Assembly (NCBI RefSeq): GCF_023856365.1
Contig: NC_064548.1
Span: 8,729,642-8,793,641 of the forward strand
DNA: 64,000 bases
Source of the DNA: Brienomyrus brachyistius
Lineage: Eukaryota > Chordata > Actinopteri > Osteoglossiformes > Mormyridae
Reading direction: 5' to 3'
Shown here: piece after piece, positions 46,732 through 57,142 of the stretch
Position numbering within the stretch: position 1 is the stretch's first letter
How the letters are laid out: each line of letters starts with the position of its first letter
Position numbers and translations under genes: made by a program
The notes under the pieces: generated by a model
The model's input: the letters and a program-made list of their open reading frames with translations, nothing else
What the model was told of the DNA's origin: nothing
Database searches by the model: none

Positions 46732-47079
46732 CCAGGGAAGACCCAGGACATTCTCACTAGGTGAAACTGTGGGAATGTCTCAGAATAAAATGATAAAATA
46801 CTTTATTGTTTTCTTTTTTTTTTCTTAACAGAACAAAATCTTAAGTAAAAGACACATAATGAACTAAACTGAAGGGAACTATAAAAACAGACTTACTGGT
46901 AGAAAAATTGATTCATTTAGCATTTCAATAGCCTAGCAGCCCTGAGGCAAACTTAATAGGAAGCAGTGCTTGATTAAATAAAAATAATAAATAAAGATCT
47001 TGTTATCCAGCTAGATAGCCATATGGAATAAAGACATAAATAACTTTGACAACACCTTCTATGCATGCCATGTGCATAA
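46732..47079. other. AT-rich DNA, nothing recognised
   Basis: A poly-T tract at 46808-46825 and scattered AATAAA words. No feature was recognised. Confidence 0.4.
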
Positions 47080-47488
47080 GAATCTATGAAAACATTCAAA
47101 ACACATTATAATGCATTCATAAAGTGTTATATACGTGGCTATAATTATTTCTTAAAAGGCATAACACACCATAGCTGTGTTTATTATGCATTATTAATGT
47201 TTTATGAGGCTCTCAGTTATAATGCACTATGAGTACCTTCGCAATGCTGTACAAAGTATCTTTAATTCTTATACTGACCATTATAATGCATTATGAAGGT
47301 ATCTGCAGTGCAGTACAGATTAGAGCTTCACTTGAGCTTATGAAGTATTATAATCAACACTATAATGTCTTATGACTGTCAACAAAAGATGGTATAATGC
47401 TTGATTAATTCTTATACTGACCATTATAATGCATTATGAAGGTATCTATAATGCATTATAAGTGACTACTTCAAGTAAAGTGTTACCA
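47080..47488. mobile_element. MITE-like element with GTGTTACC end and internal 43-bp duplication
   Basis: It ends 'acttcaagtaaagtgttacc', the same terminal sequence as 42268-42285. Inside, 'ttaattcttatactgacc' plus 'attataatgcattatgaagg' occurs at 47262 and again at 47405 (period 143). Many 'cattataatgcatta' palindromic words fill the body. The left end was not found, so the copy is truncated or diverged. Confidence 0.6.
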
Positions 47489-48604
47489 GAATTTTCCTAT
47501 AATTATTGTGTTTCAACTACCTGAAGAATAAATGCAGGTAGAAAATACAATCCATCGTTCCTACAGTGCATATAGTGTGGTGTGATTGCTCAGATTTCCT
47601 GTCCGTTTTTCTTTCATCCATTGCCAATGTAGCGAGCTCTTCGGTAAACATCTTATTCTAAGCCGTGTATTCTTGTCTCTAAGTATATGGACCAGTATAT
47701 GTGGATCTTCATACATTTACTAAATATTAAAGCATTGCTTCTTTGGTCTTATCCAGAGAAATACCCGCCCTCGGTTCAGTGTGTGGCAGTACTGTGCAAT
47801 ATAATAAGAAACACGGCCATAGGGAAAACCGCAAATCCTCATAATCTCTGTACAGAGTGAGTCGATTGCTTTGCACTTAGGAACGGGGGACCACTTGAAG
47901 ACGAATAAGCTGGGTTTTACTGCTTGTTCTTAACTCTTTAGGAACTAAAGTACGGATACACAGCAGCTTTCAAAGTACGTACAGTACATCAGGCTATGAA
48001 AACTATTGCTTGATCACATTATGAATGTTTTTCAGAAATTGAAGGTGTTGCACTTTTACTTTTTTTGCAAGAACCTATTTAAAATGGACTTCAGGTATTT
48101 TGCCTACATTTAAAAATGAAAAGTATCATCACAAGCATATAGACATCTGAGAAATTACTTAACTGCATAGTTAAGCATGTTTACGAAGAAGAAAATGGCC
48201 AAAATGGAGCCATTCAGCTGATTTCAGTGTGATAGTTGTACTGTGACAGTTATGTGTGTCTTTTTCATATTTTACAAATAAGTTGCTTGACTAAATAGAT
48301 ACATAAAATATAAATAGTGCTGTAGGTAAACTCTTCTGTTGTGGAGTCGTCGCTTTTTTATGATGCAATGGTGAGAAATGTGCAAGTAACTGTCAATCTG
48401 GCTCTGAAAAAGTGTGTTATATTCAATATTTATGTAAGCAGTGAAATGAAAAGATACATATGATTATGAGTTCTACAAACAAAAAATAGACTAGTGTTGA
48501 ATAGAATGATACACAATTCCCGTGCGTTAACTTTGCTTTTCACAGCCCTTCTTTAACCCTTGCGTATCTGTAACCTTGATATAGATAAGCGGTTAGTAGA
48601 TTGT
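47489..48604. other. AT-rich single-copy DNA, nothing recognised
   Basis: No exon, RNA gene or named repeat was recognised. Confidence 0.4.
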
Positions 48605-48730
48605 AGTGTGTGTGTGCCCGGTGATGGACTGGCAGCCCCCTAAGGGTGTAGCCCTGGCTTGCGTCCTGTGCTGCCTGGGATGGGCTCCGGGTCCCACCCC
48701 CCCATAACCATGACCAGGATTAGACACCAG
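48605..48730 (+). repeat. 3' fragment of the TGGATGGA-tail SINE family
   Basis: 'gtgtgtgcccggtgatgg', 'actggcagccccctaagg' and 'tgggatgggctccgggtccc' correspond to 'gtgtgccctgcgatggac', and 'cgggataggctctggacccc' at 57017-57098. Confidence 0.6.
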
Positions 48731-48827
48731 TATTGGATTTGAGACAACATCTGCTGCTTATTGCCCAGTACAGTAACATGAAGTCATCTAACGGATGGAT
48801 GAAAGATCAAAGAGACCCATAACAAAG

Positions 48828-49020
48828 GAAGTATCACATTACATATATTTGGCACATGTTCTATCCAAAGTGACATATATCTTGAGAAAGTGGGATCAGA
48901 CAGTCCCTGGATCAATTGGAGGTCTTGTTCATGGACCTAAGAGTGCAGTCATTCTGCTGATGCTAGGATCTGAAGCAGTGACTTTCTGATAACAGGCAGT
49001 GCATCCTAACCCACCGAGCC
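48828..49020 (+). repeat. Retroposon with 'ttctatccaaagtgacat' start
   Basis: 'tatatttggcacatgttcta' followed by 'tccaaagtgacatatatctt' is a diverged form of the fish repeat start also at 16062. It ends 'atctgaagcagtgactttct', 'gataacaggcagtgcatcc' and 'taacccaccgagcccccc', the tRNA-like closing phrase of the group. Confidence 0.6.
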
Positions 49021-49508
49021 CCCCCACCCCTCCAGTCAACATGCACTATTCACAAAGTCATTAAAAATATATGCTAGTAGAAAGCTGTTAAGAGGCATAC
49101 AAACACAAATTTGAAGCTTTTTCTAAGGAAAAATGAAGTGCATATCTTATTAAAATATTAAAATAAATATTTGCTTTAACACATTTCACTGCTACTTATA
49201 ATTTTACTTGCTACCAAAGATTTAGTACAAAAGTAACAGTTCATCTTATGAATAAGTATTTTTCACATTGTTAAAATAAAATTGTTACATTGTCACATTG
49301 TTAAAATACTATATTATCTTCCCTTCTTTGTTTAGCTGTAATACAAAATACAAATTTCATTTTTTCTGACTGATTTATAATAAATAAATTGTTGCTTAAA
49401 CATCCCTACTACTACTTATCATTCAGTTCAAAAGGCATGTTTTAAATGTTCACTTTTTAATGCTAACATGTTATATTCATCTTCTTTTAAATTTCTTTCC
49501 TTACCACT
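49021..49508. other. AT-rich DNA, nothing recognised
   Basis: Plain AT-rich sequence leading into the minisatellite. Confidence 0.4.
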
Positions 49509-49878
49509 GTGCACAGTACTACTCTCAGCTGCAGAACTTTATGCACAGTACTACTGTCAGCTGCAGAAATCTATGCACAGTACTACTCTCAGCTGCAGAA
49601 GTCTATGCACAGTACTACTCTCAGCTGCAGAAATCTATGCACAGTACTACTCTCAGCTGCAGAAATCTATGCACAGTACTACTCCCAGCTGCATAAGTCT
49701 ATGCACAGTACTACTCTCAGCTGCAGAAATCTATGCACAGTACTACTCCCAGCTGCAGAAATCTATGCACAGTACTACTCTCAGCTGCAGAAATCTATGC
49801 ACAGTACTACTCCCAGCTGCATAAGTCTATGCACAGTACTACTCTCAGCTGCAGAGGTCTATGCACAATACTGCTAGG
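49509..49878. repeat. 32-bp minisatellite, 11 full units
   Basis: The phrase GCACAGTACTACT starts units at 49511, 49543 and so on every 32 bases to 49863 (last unit diverged). Each unit contains CAGCTGCAG, a nested PvuII/PstI-type palindrome. Variant positions are CTCTCAG/CTCCCAG and GCAGAAA/GCATAAG/GCAGAGG. The combination CTCCCAG+GCATAAG occurs in units 6 and 10, suggesting a 4-unit (128-bp) higher-order period. No stop codon occurs in any of the three plus frames, and because 32 is not a multiple of three the frames rotate; the long plus-strand frames here are repeat artefacts. Confidence 0.97.
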
Positions 49879-50394
49879 ATTCACAGTAAAATGTGGCAGA
49901 GAGTGTCCTGCATGGACCTGTTGCACTTTCCAGCAGGTGTCCACTGTTCAGTTGCTGTTGCTCCTGACAACCTAGAATTTTCTGCCCATGTTTCCATTGC
50001 ATGACACGGTTCCTAATGGCGTTGTTTGAGACAACATCCTTGGCTGTAAAATTCCCAGGCGTGGTTCGCCTGACAGCCTCAGAAGGACACTCTTCTGTGA
50101 GCATATCTTTGCTTGACTTTTCGCTTGCCAAGAACCAGTTCATTTATTCTGGTCAGATCCTGGATGTTACACCTTTTTCCTACCCTTGTGGAATATAAAT
50201 GTGCTATCTGGTCCAAAATGTCCACTACGAATTTAATAGCGTTGTAGGTTTCTCCCCCGGTGATAAATACCATGCAGTTTCACATTCTTCCAGAGGTGGC
50301 GCTGTATGGAGCTCTGTTTCCTCTACATACCCTGGTTTCCACTTAGAATGCAAATCATGCAGTTAGGTGAACTGGTCATAGCATGTGAGCTTGT
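49879..50394. other. Unassigned single-copy DNA
   Basis: 49900-50300 has balanced composition and reads as neither a repeat I know nor a coding exon. Minus-strand frames of 64-89 codons and a 65-codon plus frame overlap here; none has a recognised domain. Confidence 0.3.
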
Positions 50395-50490
50395 GTGTAT
50401 CCAGTAATGAACTTTATCCTGTACAGTGTGTCCCGCTTCTGGTGCCCTGTGCTGCTTCAGATAGGCTCCAGGGCCTCTATCAGCCTGAAT
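50395..50490 (+). repeat. 3' fragment of the TGGATGGA-tail SINE family
   Basis: 'cagtgtgtcccgcttctgg', 'gccctgtgctgcttcagat' and 'aggctccagggcctc' are a diverged form of the body at 57017-57100. Confidence 0.4.
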
Positions 50491-52090
50491 TGAAAAAAAG
50501 CAAATTAGCACACATTTTGAATTATTCTGGTGTCTAAGCTTAGATACATTTGTCTGTTGTGAGTAGAGCCTTGTTTTCACTGCAAATTCAACATTCCGGA
50601 GCAGGCATGTCATTCTTCAGCAGTATATTTTTTCACCAAGCGTTTAATCATAGAAACGTAATACAAGAGAACAAACCACCCACCATGCATTTCAATAATC
50701 CCCTTTCCACAAACACATTCTCAATTGATGTAAATATGCACCGTAATATTCAAATGCCCCCCCCCCCTCCCCCCAAATGAAGCACTGAATTATGCATGAA
50801 TGTTTATCTTTTCATTTTCAGCCCTTCCTGTTGTATTGCTTATGGGTTATTGTATCGGGCCCAGCTGAATTTGCATCGATTCCCTTCGATTAGCAGCCTG
50901 ACATATACATTAAAATGCACAACAGACATCCATTCAATCATAAGTGTGTATGTATGATGTAACTGTAAAGTTAAAACACTGGTATGATCTTCAAATTTCA
51001 TCTAAACTTCACCATTTAGTCGTCATGTAGTCAAGACTTTGGTGATCAAATATATAAAGAAATATTTTATTTGCCCTGAATTAAGTTTATGATATTGATT
51101 GAAATGTGTGATCATGCCCCAGTCAGTGAAAGTGTGTTCCCTACCTCTAGACCCCAGAGGGTTAACTGCTGTGTAACTATATCAGGATAATTTATAATAA
51201 TTCAATTAATCTAAACCTTAAAGAAGGACAATGTTTCTTCTGATATGATGTCCTCACTTCCCCTACTGTGGCATCAGTAATCCCGCTATTAGGTGATGAC
51301 CTCATTTCTCTCTCCATGATGGAGCACCTGACTGCCTTTGGGTAACTGATGATGTCAGACATGGTTTCCATTTTGCCCTCACAGTAATTGTTCAATAGAT
51401 ATTTTTTTATTTTGTTTTTCTGGACTCTATTGTTACAGTTTCAAGTTTTATGTGTTACATATGCATCGCTAAAAAATGCAAAAAAAGTCAGAAAATAACA
51501 CAATTTTCATGCAAATGGAACAAAAATGGATGTTGAACTGGATGACGAGAGGAAGTGAAGAAGATCGCACACGTCTCGTCAGGGCACAGCATTGCAGACC
51601 AGCAGTAATTGACAGTTTAGGTGCAAAATGGCAAAGGTGAATAAGGAGTAAGAAAAAAAAAATAAACAAATACACCAATTTGATGACCATGCTATGTAAA
51701 TGACATGCTGGTCGCACCACGTTGCTGTGCGCATAGTAATGACGTGTTGACAGCTCGGGGTAATGATGGCCCCCGCTTCAAACCCCGGGCCATTAATTCA
51801 CTTATTAGCCAAACAAGTACTCGCTACAAGATTAACTCAATGTTGATACATACATTATGTGGTGTTATGTACTTGGGTGCAACTGAGAATGTAAGGGCAG
51901 CCTAACATCAGCCGCTTTCCATACCCTTTGCAAAGCATTCTGGGAAGCTACGGGGTAAATTCCCTTCTGAATGTGGGTCGAGGTGAGCAAGGCCTTGAAT
52001 CTGGGGATCTGTTGACAAACAGTGTTCTACTGAACCCTGACGAAAGGGCACTGTCTACCTCACCACAACACACCCGAAATAACTCCCACG
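50491..52090. other. Single-copy block, candidate conserved non-coding DNA at 50640-50975
   Basis: 50860-50975 ('gggcccagctgaatttgc', 'atcgattcccttcgatta') is repeat-free with enhancer-like words; a C-rich tract lies at 50756-50775. 51925-51965 has 'aagcattctgggaagctac', a reversed ZNF143-like motif. No exon was recognised. Confidence 0.3.
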
Positions 52091-52119
52091 AACACACACA
52101 CATACACACACATACATAC
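52091..52119. repeat. (CA)n/(TACA)n microsatellite
   Basis: A short interrupted CA tract. Confidence 0.85.
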
Positions 52120-54148
52120 CCCAAACTCACAACCTCAGTTTAATTAGTGATTAATTGTTATGACTGACTTATATGAAATCCCCATTCTTACATTTGGGCA
52201 ACAGGGACATAGCACTTGTCTGAATAGGATTACTTCACTTTGATCAATGGCTCGACAGCAAACAGGCTGAATGTCTGACTGTAATCACACATGCTATGAA
52301 GTCCAAGGCTATTTTTCATTATGAAAGGGAAAGTAAAAAGGTCTCCTAATTTTTGGCCCCTTTTAATAACTCTCATCTGTTTCTCCCCCCTACACATTTT
52401 TTTTCCTGCATGGAAACTGTGATTATTCATGTGAACATGACCAATCAGGATTTATTTGCATGGGGCCTGTAATAGGATTACAATGGTTGGCTGATGAATT
52501 GCCCTCTTTTGCACCATACTGCGCTGCTCGAGCTACGTGACAGACCCAGGTGTGAGAAGGGGGGCTTTTAATATTATATAAACAAACTCATTATGGGATT
52601 ATGGGAAAACTACCTTAAAAATGATCTCTAATTCCATCCTGCAGCTAGTTAATGCTGCTGATCTCGTAGCCATGTGAGCACTGGTGTAGTTCAGGGCCTG
52701 TAAAGCGTCTGACTTTCCACTAGTCTGCTAACACCTGATACAGAAGCATCCCTGGCCATAATGACTGTGTCGCATAAGTTTTCCTCTTATGCGATGATCT
52801 TCCCCTCTCTCGAGCCTTATGCTCTTCTAAAGCAACTGGAATGAGCACTGCAAGTATGTAATTACTAACCTGCTTTTAATACCAGCTCTACCTGCAAAAT
52901 TATTGTACTTTCAGTTTTGTTGTTGATCTGGCGGTAAAAAAGCGGTGGCATGCATGTTTTGCTAAACTATAATTAATATTTCGGAAAAACTTTGGATAAG
53001 AATATGTCCTTAATTGTGATTCCTTAATTACAATACTTTATAATGCTCAGCAGTACAATTAAACTGACTTTAAAGTAGCTCAACAAGTAGGATTCTCCAC
53101 ATTCGATTCTGCAGTCGCTGTACAGACCCAATATACGCATCTTGTAGTACATTATTCTATCTAAAATCAATGCCGACACCAGGAGGTGAATTAAGGCTGT
53201 TTGAAAAGCCCTCTGTATTGCAGGCTTATTGGTCCCTAAGCGCAAACTCACTTTACAGCATTTATTTTTCATGTCCCACTGTGATAAAAGTCAAGCCCGT
53301 GTCTCTGCTTCATTTAACTTCATTACCATTTTCTATCTACTCTTTAATCTCCGCCCCTACGCTCTCAATCGCTGGCATCCATAATGGGGGTTGTTTGGGA
53401 GCCAGGATTTAGCGAATATGATGCATTGTTCTCTGGTGCAGAGACAGAGGAAGGGAGGAGACGTGTTGCTGAATGGAAATGGCACGGGCGTTCCCCTGGA
53501 AATGGTTATTTCTGCGGAAAGAGGCAGACTGAGCGCCACCGAATGACGCCGAATTCTCCATTCCGACTCCATTGTATGTCACACACCCTCCCCGGAGTGA
53601 AGCTTTTACAGAAAATAATTCCGAGGGAATGGATCGAACGTCATTCTGTCAAAGCTAGGCGCTTTCACACAGGTGTGTCTCTGCTTTTTTAAAAAAGTAA
53701 ACGTAAAGCAAGAAATGAAAAGGATAATGAAAGTCAACCCACATCCATGCTGGCGTTTTGATTCAGGTGACGGACAGAGCGTGCGGGAGACCTGACGTGT
53801 TGTTCGTATGATTACTGAGAAGCATTTCAGTGATTGGGAAAAATTAATGGATACTTCTACATTTTTATACACGCTGCACTGCTGCTTTTGCAAACTGCGC
53901 AGATGACAATATGTGGCCATAACCCAACATTAATTGTCGCCTTTCTGCTGAGCATAGCTCTGCATCACATGATAATGATGATGTATCACTGCTTTTCCAC
54001 CCCCTGAGAGATGAGATCAACCTCATCCACATCAGACTGTTTTGTGTCTTTAATCAAATGCAAACTGAGCTTTTGCTGCTGTCAGCACATTTACTTAAAA
54101 TTTTAATTTTTACTTTTATTGCTGATAATGAGAAAAAAAAAAACTATA
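52120..54148. other. Single-copy block, candidate conserved non-coding DNA
   Basis: 52220-52560 (for example 'tttggccccttttaataac', 'gtgattattcatgtgaac', 'caatcaggatttatttgc') and 53480-53830 (moderately CpG-rich, 'aataattccgagggaatgg') are repeat-free and balanced. The 102-codon plus frame at 53384-53692 has no recognised domain. Alignment would tell whether any of this is conserved. Confidence 0.35.
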
Positions 54149-54262
54149 TCATCCATCCAGTTATGTTCTAACTGGTTATTCCAGTTAGGGTTTCCTGGAG
54201 TGTGTTCCAGGCAGCCAGGCCATAATGCTGGCTACATCCTGGATCAGTGCCTGAAATGGGCC
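54149..54262 (-). repeat. Fragment of the TGGATGGA-tail SINE family
   Basis: 'atcatccatccagttatg', 'ctggttattccagttagg' and 'ctggctacatcctggatc' are a diverged reverse complement of the family's 3' half. Confidence 0.4.
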
Positions 54263-54407
54263 TGTACTCGACGGTAGGCAGTACTGGTACCCCTTCCTTT
54301 TTCACTTCAGAGAATCTGGGTTCAACGCTATGCTGGATTTGGACCGACATTTTGATGAAAAGGTAGTTTTTGCTACAGACATGTATTTATTTAAAAGTAG
54401 CCGAGAT

Positions 54408-54509
54408 CAGTGATTCCCAATCCCGTCCTCAGGGATCTGCAGACAGTCCACATTTTAGCAGAAATGTGGACCATCTGAGGGTCTTCAAGGACCGGATTGG
54501 GAAACACTA
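54408..54509. mobile_element. 102-bp hAT-type MITE with 8-bp target duplication
   Basis: The left arm 'cagtgattcccaatcccgtc' and right arm 'gaccggattgggaaacacta' are inverted; the hairpin continues inward through 'agtccacatttt' / 'aaatgtggacc'. It is flanked by GCCGAGAT (54400-54407) and GCCTAGAT (54510-54517), one mismatch in eight. Non-coding. The ends differ from the MITE at 46226, so it is a separate family. Confidence 0.8.
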
Positions 54510-54649
54510 GCCTAGATAGTTTTTTTTCCTCAGTCAAAACATTTTGTTTTGTACATAGATGAGTCATTACAAGGACACAGAAAGGATGATGATCCCTGAT
54601 TAACAGAAACAGTACTGGCACCTCTCCTCCGACCACAAGCACTCGCAGC

Positions 54650-54810
54650 CTTAACCACACGCAGCCCTACCCTTCACCATGAGTTACCAAAGAAAATACA
54701 AGACTTTTGGCATTTTTAGATTTTTAACTGCATTCACAGATTAGTATTAAATTGAGTAACCCTTTCCCAAAAAATGGTCCCCACAACGTCAAAATATCTG
54801 GTTATCATAT

Positions 54811-54811
<1 letters not shown>
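54650..54811 (+). repeat. GGGGAC repeat, copy C, left part (split by L2 insertion)
   Basis: 'ccatgagttaccaaag', 'aaaatacaagacttttggca', 'ttttaactgcattcacag' and 'atggtccccacaacg' follow the order of copy A. The copy is cut at 54811 by the L2 element and resumes at 56115. Confidence 0.75.

Positions 54812-54851
<40 letters not shown>
54809..54851. repeat. (TAA)n tail of the L2 element
   Basis: About 13 TAA/AAT units form the 3' simple-sequence tail of the minus-strand L2 copy. It is preceded, on the minus strand, by 'gcactttgagattgctag', the usual L2 3' end. Confidence 0.9.
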
Positions 54852-54853
<2 letters not shown>

Positions 54854-56114
54854 TGTATTTGTATTGCACTTTATATTCTAGCAATCTCAAAGTGCTACAA
54901 AGTAAAAGAGTGGTGTAATAAAAATACTATAAAATATAATAATAATATAAATAATATAAAATACAAAGACTAGACTATAAAGAGTAAAAAGTAAAAATAC
55001 TCAACTAAATGTCTTTCTAAAAAGAGGTTTTTAGATTTAGTTTAAAAGCATCAGTCGACTGTGGGGCTCTCAGGTAGTCAGGGAGGGTGTTCCACAGCCT
55101 TGGTGCCACAGATGAAAAGGCCCTATCAGCCATGCTACGGAGCTTGGTTCTGGGGACATGGAGGGTGTTAGTGTGTACAGAGCGGAGTGTGCGTGAGGAG
55201 GTATGGGGGGTGGGGAGTTCTTGTAAGTAAAGGGGGGCATGTCCATAGATGCACTGATGGGTGAGGAGGGAGACCTTGTACTCTATCCTGAGTGGGACAG
55301 GGAGCCAGTGAAGGGTTTTAAGGATGGGGGTCTGTGAATACTCTTGCCAGGAATCCCAATGAGGAGTGCATTACAGTAATCCAACCTGGAGGAGACAAAA
55401 GCATGGACGAGCTTCTCTGCATCTGCCAGGGAAAGTGTTGGGCGGAGTTTAGCAATGTTCTTGAGGTGGTAAAATGATGACTTACAGAGGTGTTTGATGT
55501 GGGTGTCAAAGGTGAGTTGAGAATCCATTTTAACACCCAAATTGGTGACAGCTGTAGAAAGGTGGATGTTTTGGCCAGAGAAAGTGATGGTAGTAGAGCG
55601 GAGATGGTGTCGTGTGCCTACTAAGGTGGCTTCTGATTTGTTCAGCTGAAGGAAGTTGAGCCTCATCCACGCCTCTATCTCCTCCAGGCAGGTAGTTAGT
55701 GTGGATGTTGGCAGAGGAGCAGTAGAGGAGGTGGGGGTAGTCCTGAGATAAAGCTGAGTGTCATCGGCATAGCAATGGAAAGATAATCCATGCCTACTAA
55801 TGACATTTCCAAGGGGGAGCATGTAGATGGTAAAAAGGATGGGGCCTAGCACAGCGCCCTGTGGGACACCACAGGTGACGTTGTGGGTGTGAGATTTTGC
55901 ACTGCCAAGGGAGACATGTTCGGTTCTGCCAGTTAGGTATGACATGAACCAGTTATGAACAGTTCCTGAGAGTCCAATGGTGCATTGCAGGCGGTGAAGG
56001 AGGATGTTATGGTCTATTGTGTTAAAAGCAGCTGTCAGGTCAAGGAGGATGAGTAGAGAAGGGGAACCAGTATCTGCTGTCATCAGAAGATCATTGGTGA
56101 CCCTGACCAGGGCT
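54812..56114 (-). mobile_element. 5'-truncated L2-like LINE, 1303 bp
   Basis: The minus strand encodes the second half of a LINE protein. Residues (numbered from the GTG-started frame at 56122): LLILLDLTAAF at about 24-34, CGVPQGAVLGP at 84-94, active-site YADD at 118-121, NLGVKMDSQL near 195-205, SRLDYCNALL near 249-258. The frame then breaks at about 55325; the C-terminal domain resumes in another frame with LHWLPV and later WNTLPDYLRAP and a stop near 55010. A short stretch around the break is missing. The 3' end has the L2-type terminal stem and a TAA tail. The element is 5'-truncated at 56114. Target duplications GTTATCATATT (54801-54811) and GTTATCACATT (56115-56125) differ at one base. 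Such a copy cannot move. Confidence 0.9.
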
Positions 56115-56178
56115 GTTATCACATTTGGTCCCCACTATGGGACAAAAAAAGGACAAAATTATATATACAGTATACAGT
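56115..56178 (+). repeat. GGGGAC repeat, copy C, right part
   Basis: 'cacatttggtccccactat' and 'gggacaaaaaaagg' continue the copy interrupted by the L2 insertion. It runs into the CA tract at 56179-56193. Confidence 0.7.
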
Positions 56179-56193
56179 ACACACACACACACA
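56179..56193. repeat. Short (CA)n tract
   Basis: About seven CA units lie between GGGGAC copies C and D. Confidence 0.9.
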
Positions 56194-56446
56194 AGTTGGT
56201 CTTCCTATCTAAATGGGGACCGTCCATTCATTTCTATGGGAACAACCCTAATCCCAATCACGACACCCTTAACCCCCACCCACCCTAACCTTAACCGTAA
56301 GTAACCAGCCCAAACACAAGACTTTTGGCAGTTTTACTTTTTTGATTGCATTCTCATATTTTTTTATAAAATTGAGGTTATCCAAATGGTGACCTGAAGA
56401 AATGTCCCCAAAAGTAAGGAAGTTTTGGTCCCCAAATGTGATCTAT
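56194..56446 (+). repeat. GGGGAC repeat, copy D
   Basis: 'aatggggaccgtccattc', 'atttctatgggaacaaccc', 'ccgtaagtaaccagccc', 'acacaagacttttggcag', 'ttttttgattgcattctc' and 'ggtccccaaatgtgatc' are in the same order and orientation as copies A and C. It lies in tandem with copy C. Confidence 0.75.
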
Positions 56447-56675
56447 GCAAACCCCCCCACACACACATCCGCACACAATGCCCAGCCAAAAAAAATCACC
56501 ATTTGAATTTATATCAGCAAATACTTACAGTAAGAGCCAATGCCTGGATCATTATTACAGCCAGGTTACACCTCCATCCATCATGAATGTTTTCTTCCCT
56601 GTTGGCATGGACGTATTCATGACAAGGATGCCAAGATTCATTGGGTTCGAATTGTCAAAGAGTGGTTCAGGGAGC

Positions 56676-57142
56676 TCCGCCTGGGTCACATGTGTGTGGA
56701 GTTTGCATGTTCTCCTCATGTCGTCGTGGGGTTTCCTCCGGGTACTCCGGTTTCCCCCCACAGTCCAAAAACATGCTGAGGCTAATTGGAGTTGCTAAAT
56801 TGCCCATAGGTATGCATAGTATGTTAGTGTGCCCTGCGACCCAGTAGGATAAGCGGTTTGGAAAATGGATGGATATTTCAGGCTGGCCAGAGCCCAATCT
56901 CAGATAATTATTAGTTTATGTTTCTTGATTTCTCCTGGTTTAATCTGTATAGGTATTTCGGTTACAGTTCCTTGTTTTGGTTCCTGTGTCCTGTGTGTGA
57001 GTGAATGGTGTGCGAGTGTGCCCTGCGATGGACTGGCCCCCCATCCTGGGTTGTTCCCTGCCTCATGCCTGTTGCTTCCGGGATAGGCTCTGGACCCCCC
57101 GCGACCTGGTAGGATAAGCGGTTTGGAAAATGGATGGACGGA
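56676..57142 (+). mobile_element. SINE-like insertion in Tc1 copy, 13-bp target duplication
   Basis: The insert starts 'tccgcctgggtcacatgtg' and continues with 'gtggagtttgcatgttctcc', 'ggtactccggtttccccc' and ends in a TGGATGGACGGATGG tail. The target TGGTTCAGGGAGC is present before (56663-56675) and after (57143-57155) the insert. It holds two partial SINE bodies, each ending 'aagcggtttggaaaatgg', with an LTR-derived segment (56874-56996) between them. A 3' tail plus target duplication shows LINE-driven retroposition. The repeat frames here are not genes. Confidence 0.8.
56874..56996 (+). repeat. LTR-derived module shared with 38528-38658
   Basis: 'atatttcaggctggccagag', 'ctcctggtttaat', 'gtataggtatttcggttac' and 'agttccttgttttggttcc' are the reverse complement of 38528-38658 with small differences (one 8-base gap near 'gtttatgtttcttg', a few changes). 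It lies exactly between two SINE parts. Confidence 0.85.

Noticed and set aside
49509..49878. CRISPR-like array
   Set aside because: The repeats are directly head-to-tail with no unique spacers, and the genome is vertebrate.
49460..49975. Repetitive 'protein' encoded by the minisatellite
   Set aside because: Three plus frames are open at once because of the 32-bp unit; the frame rotates, so the protein pattern is forced by DNA repetition.
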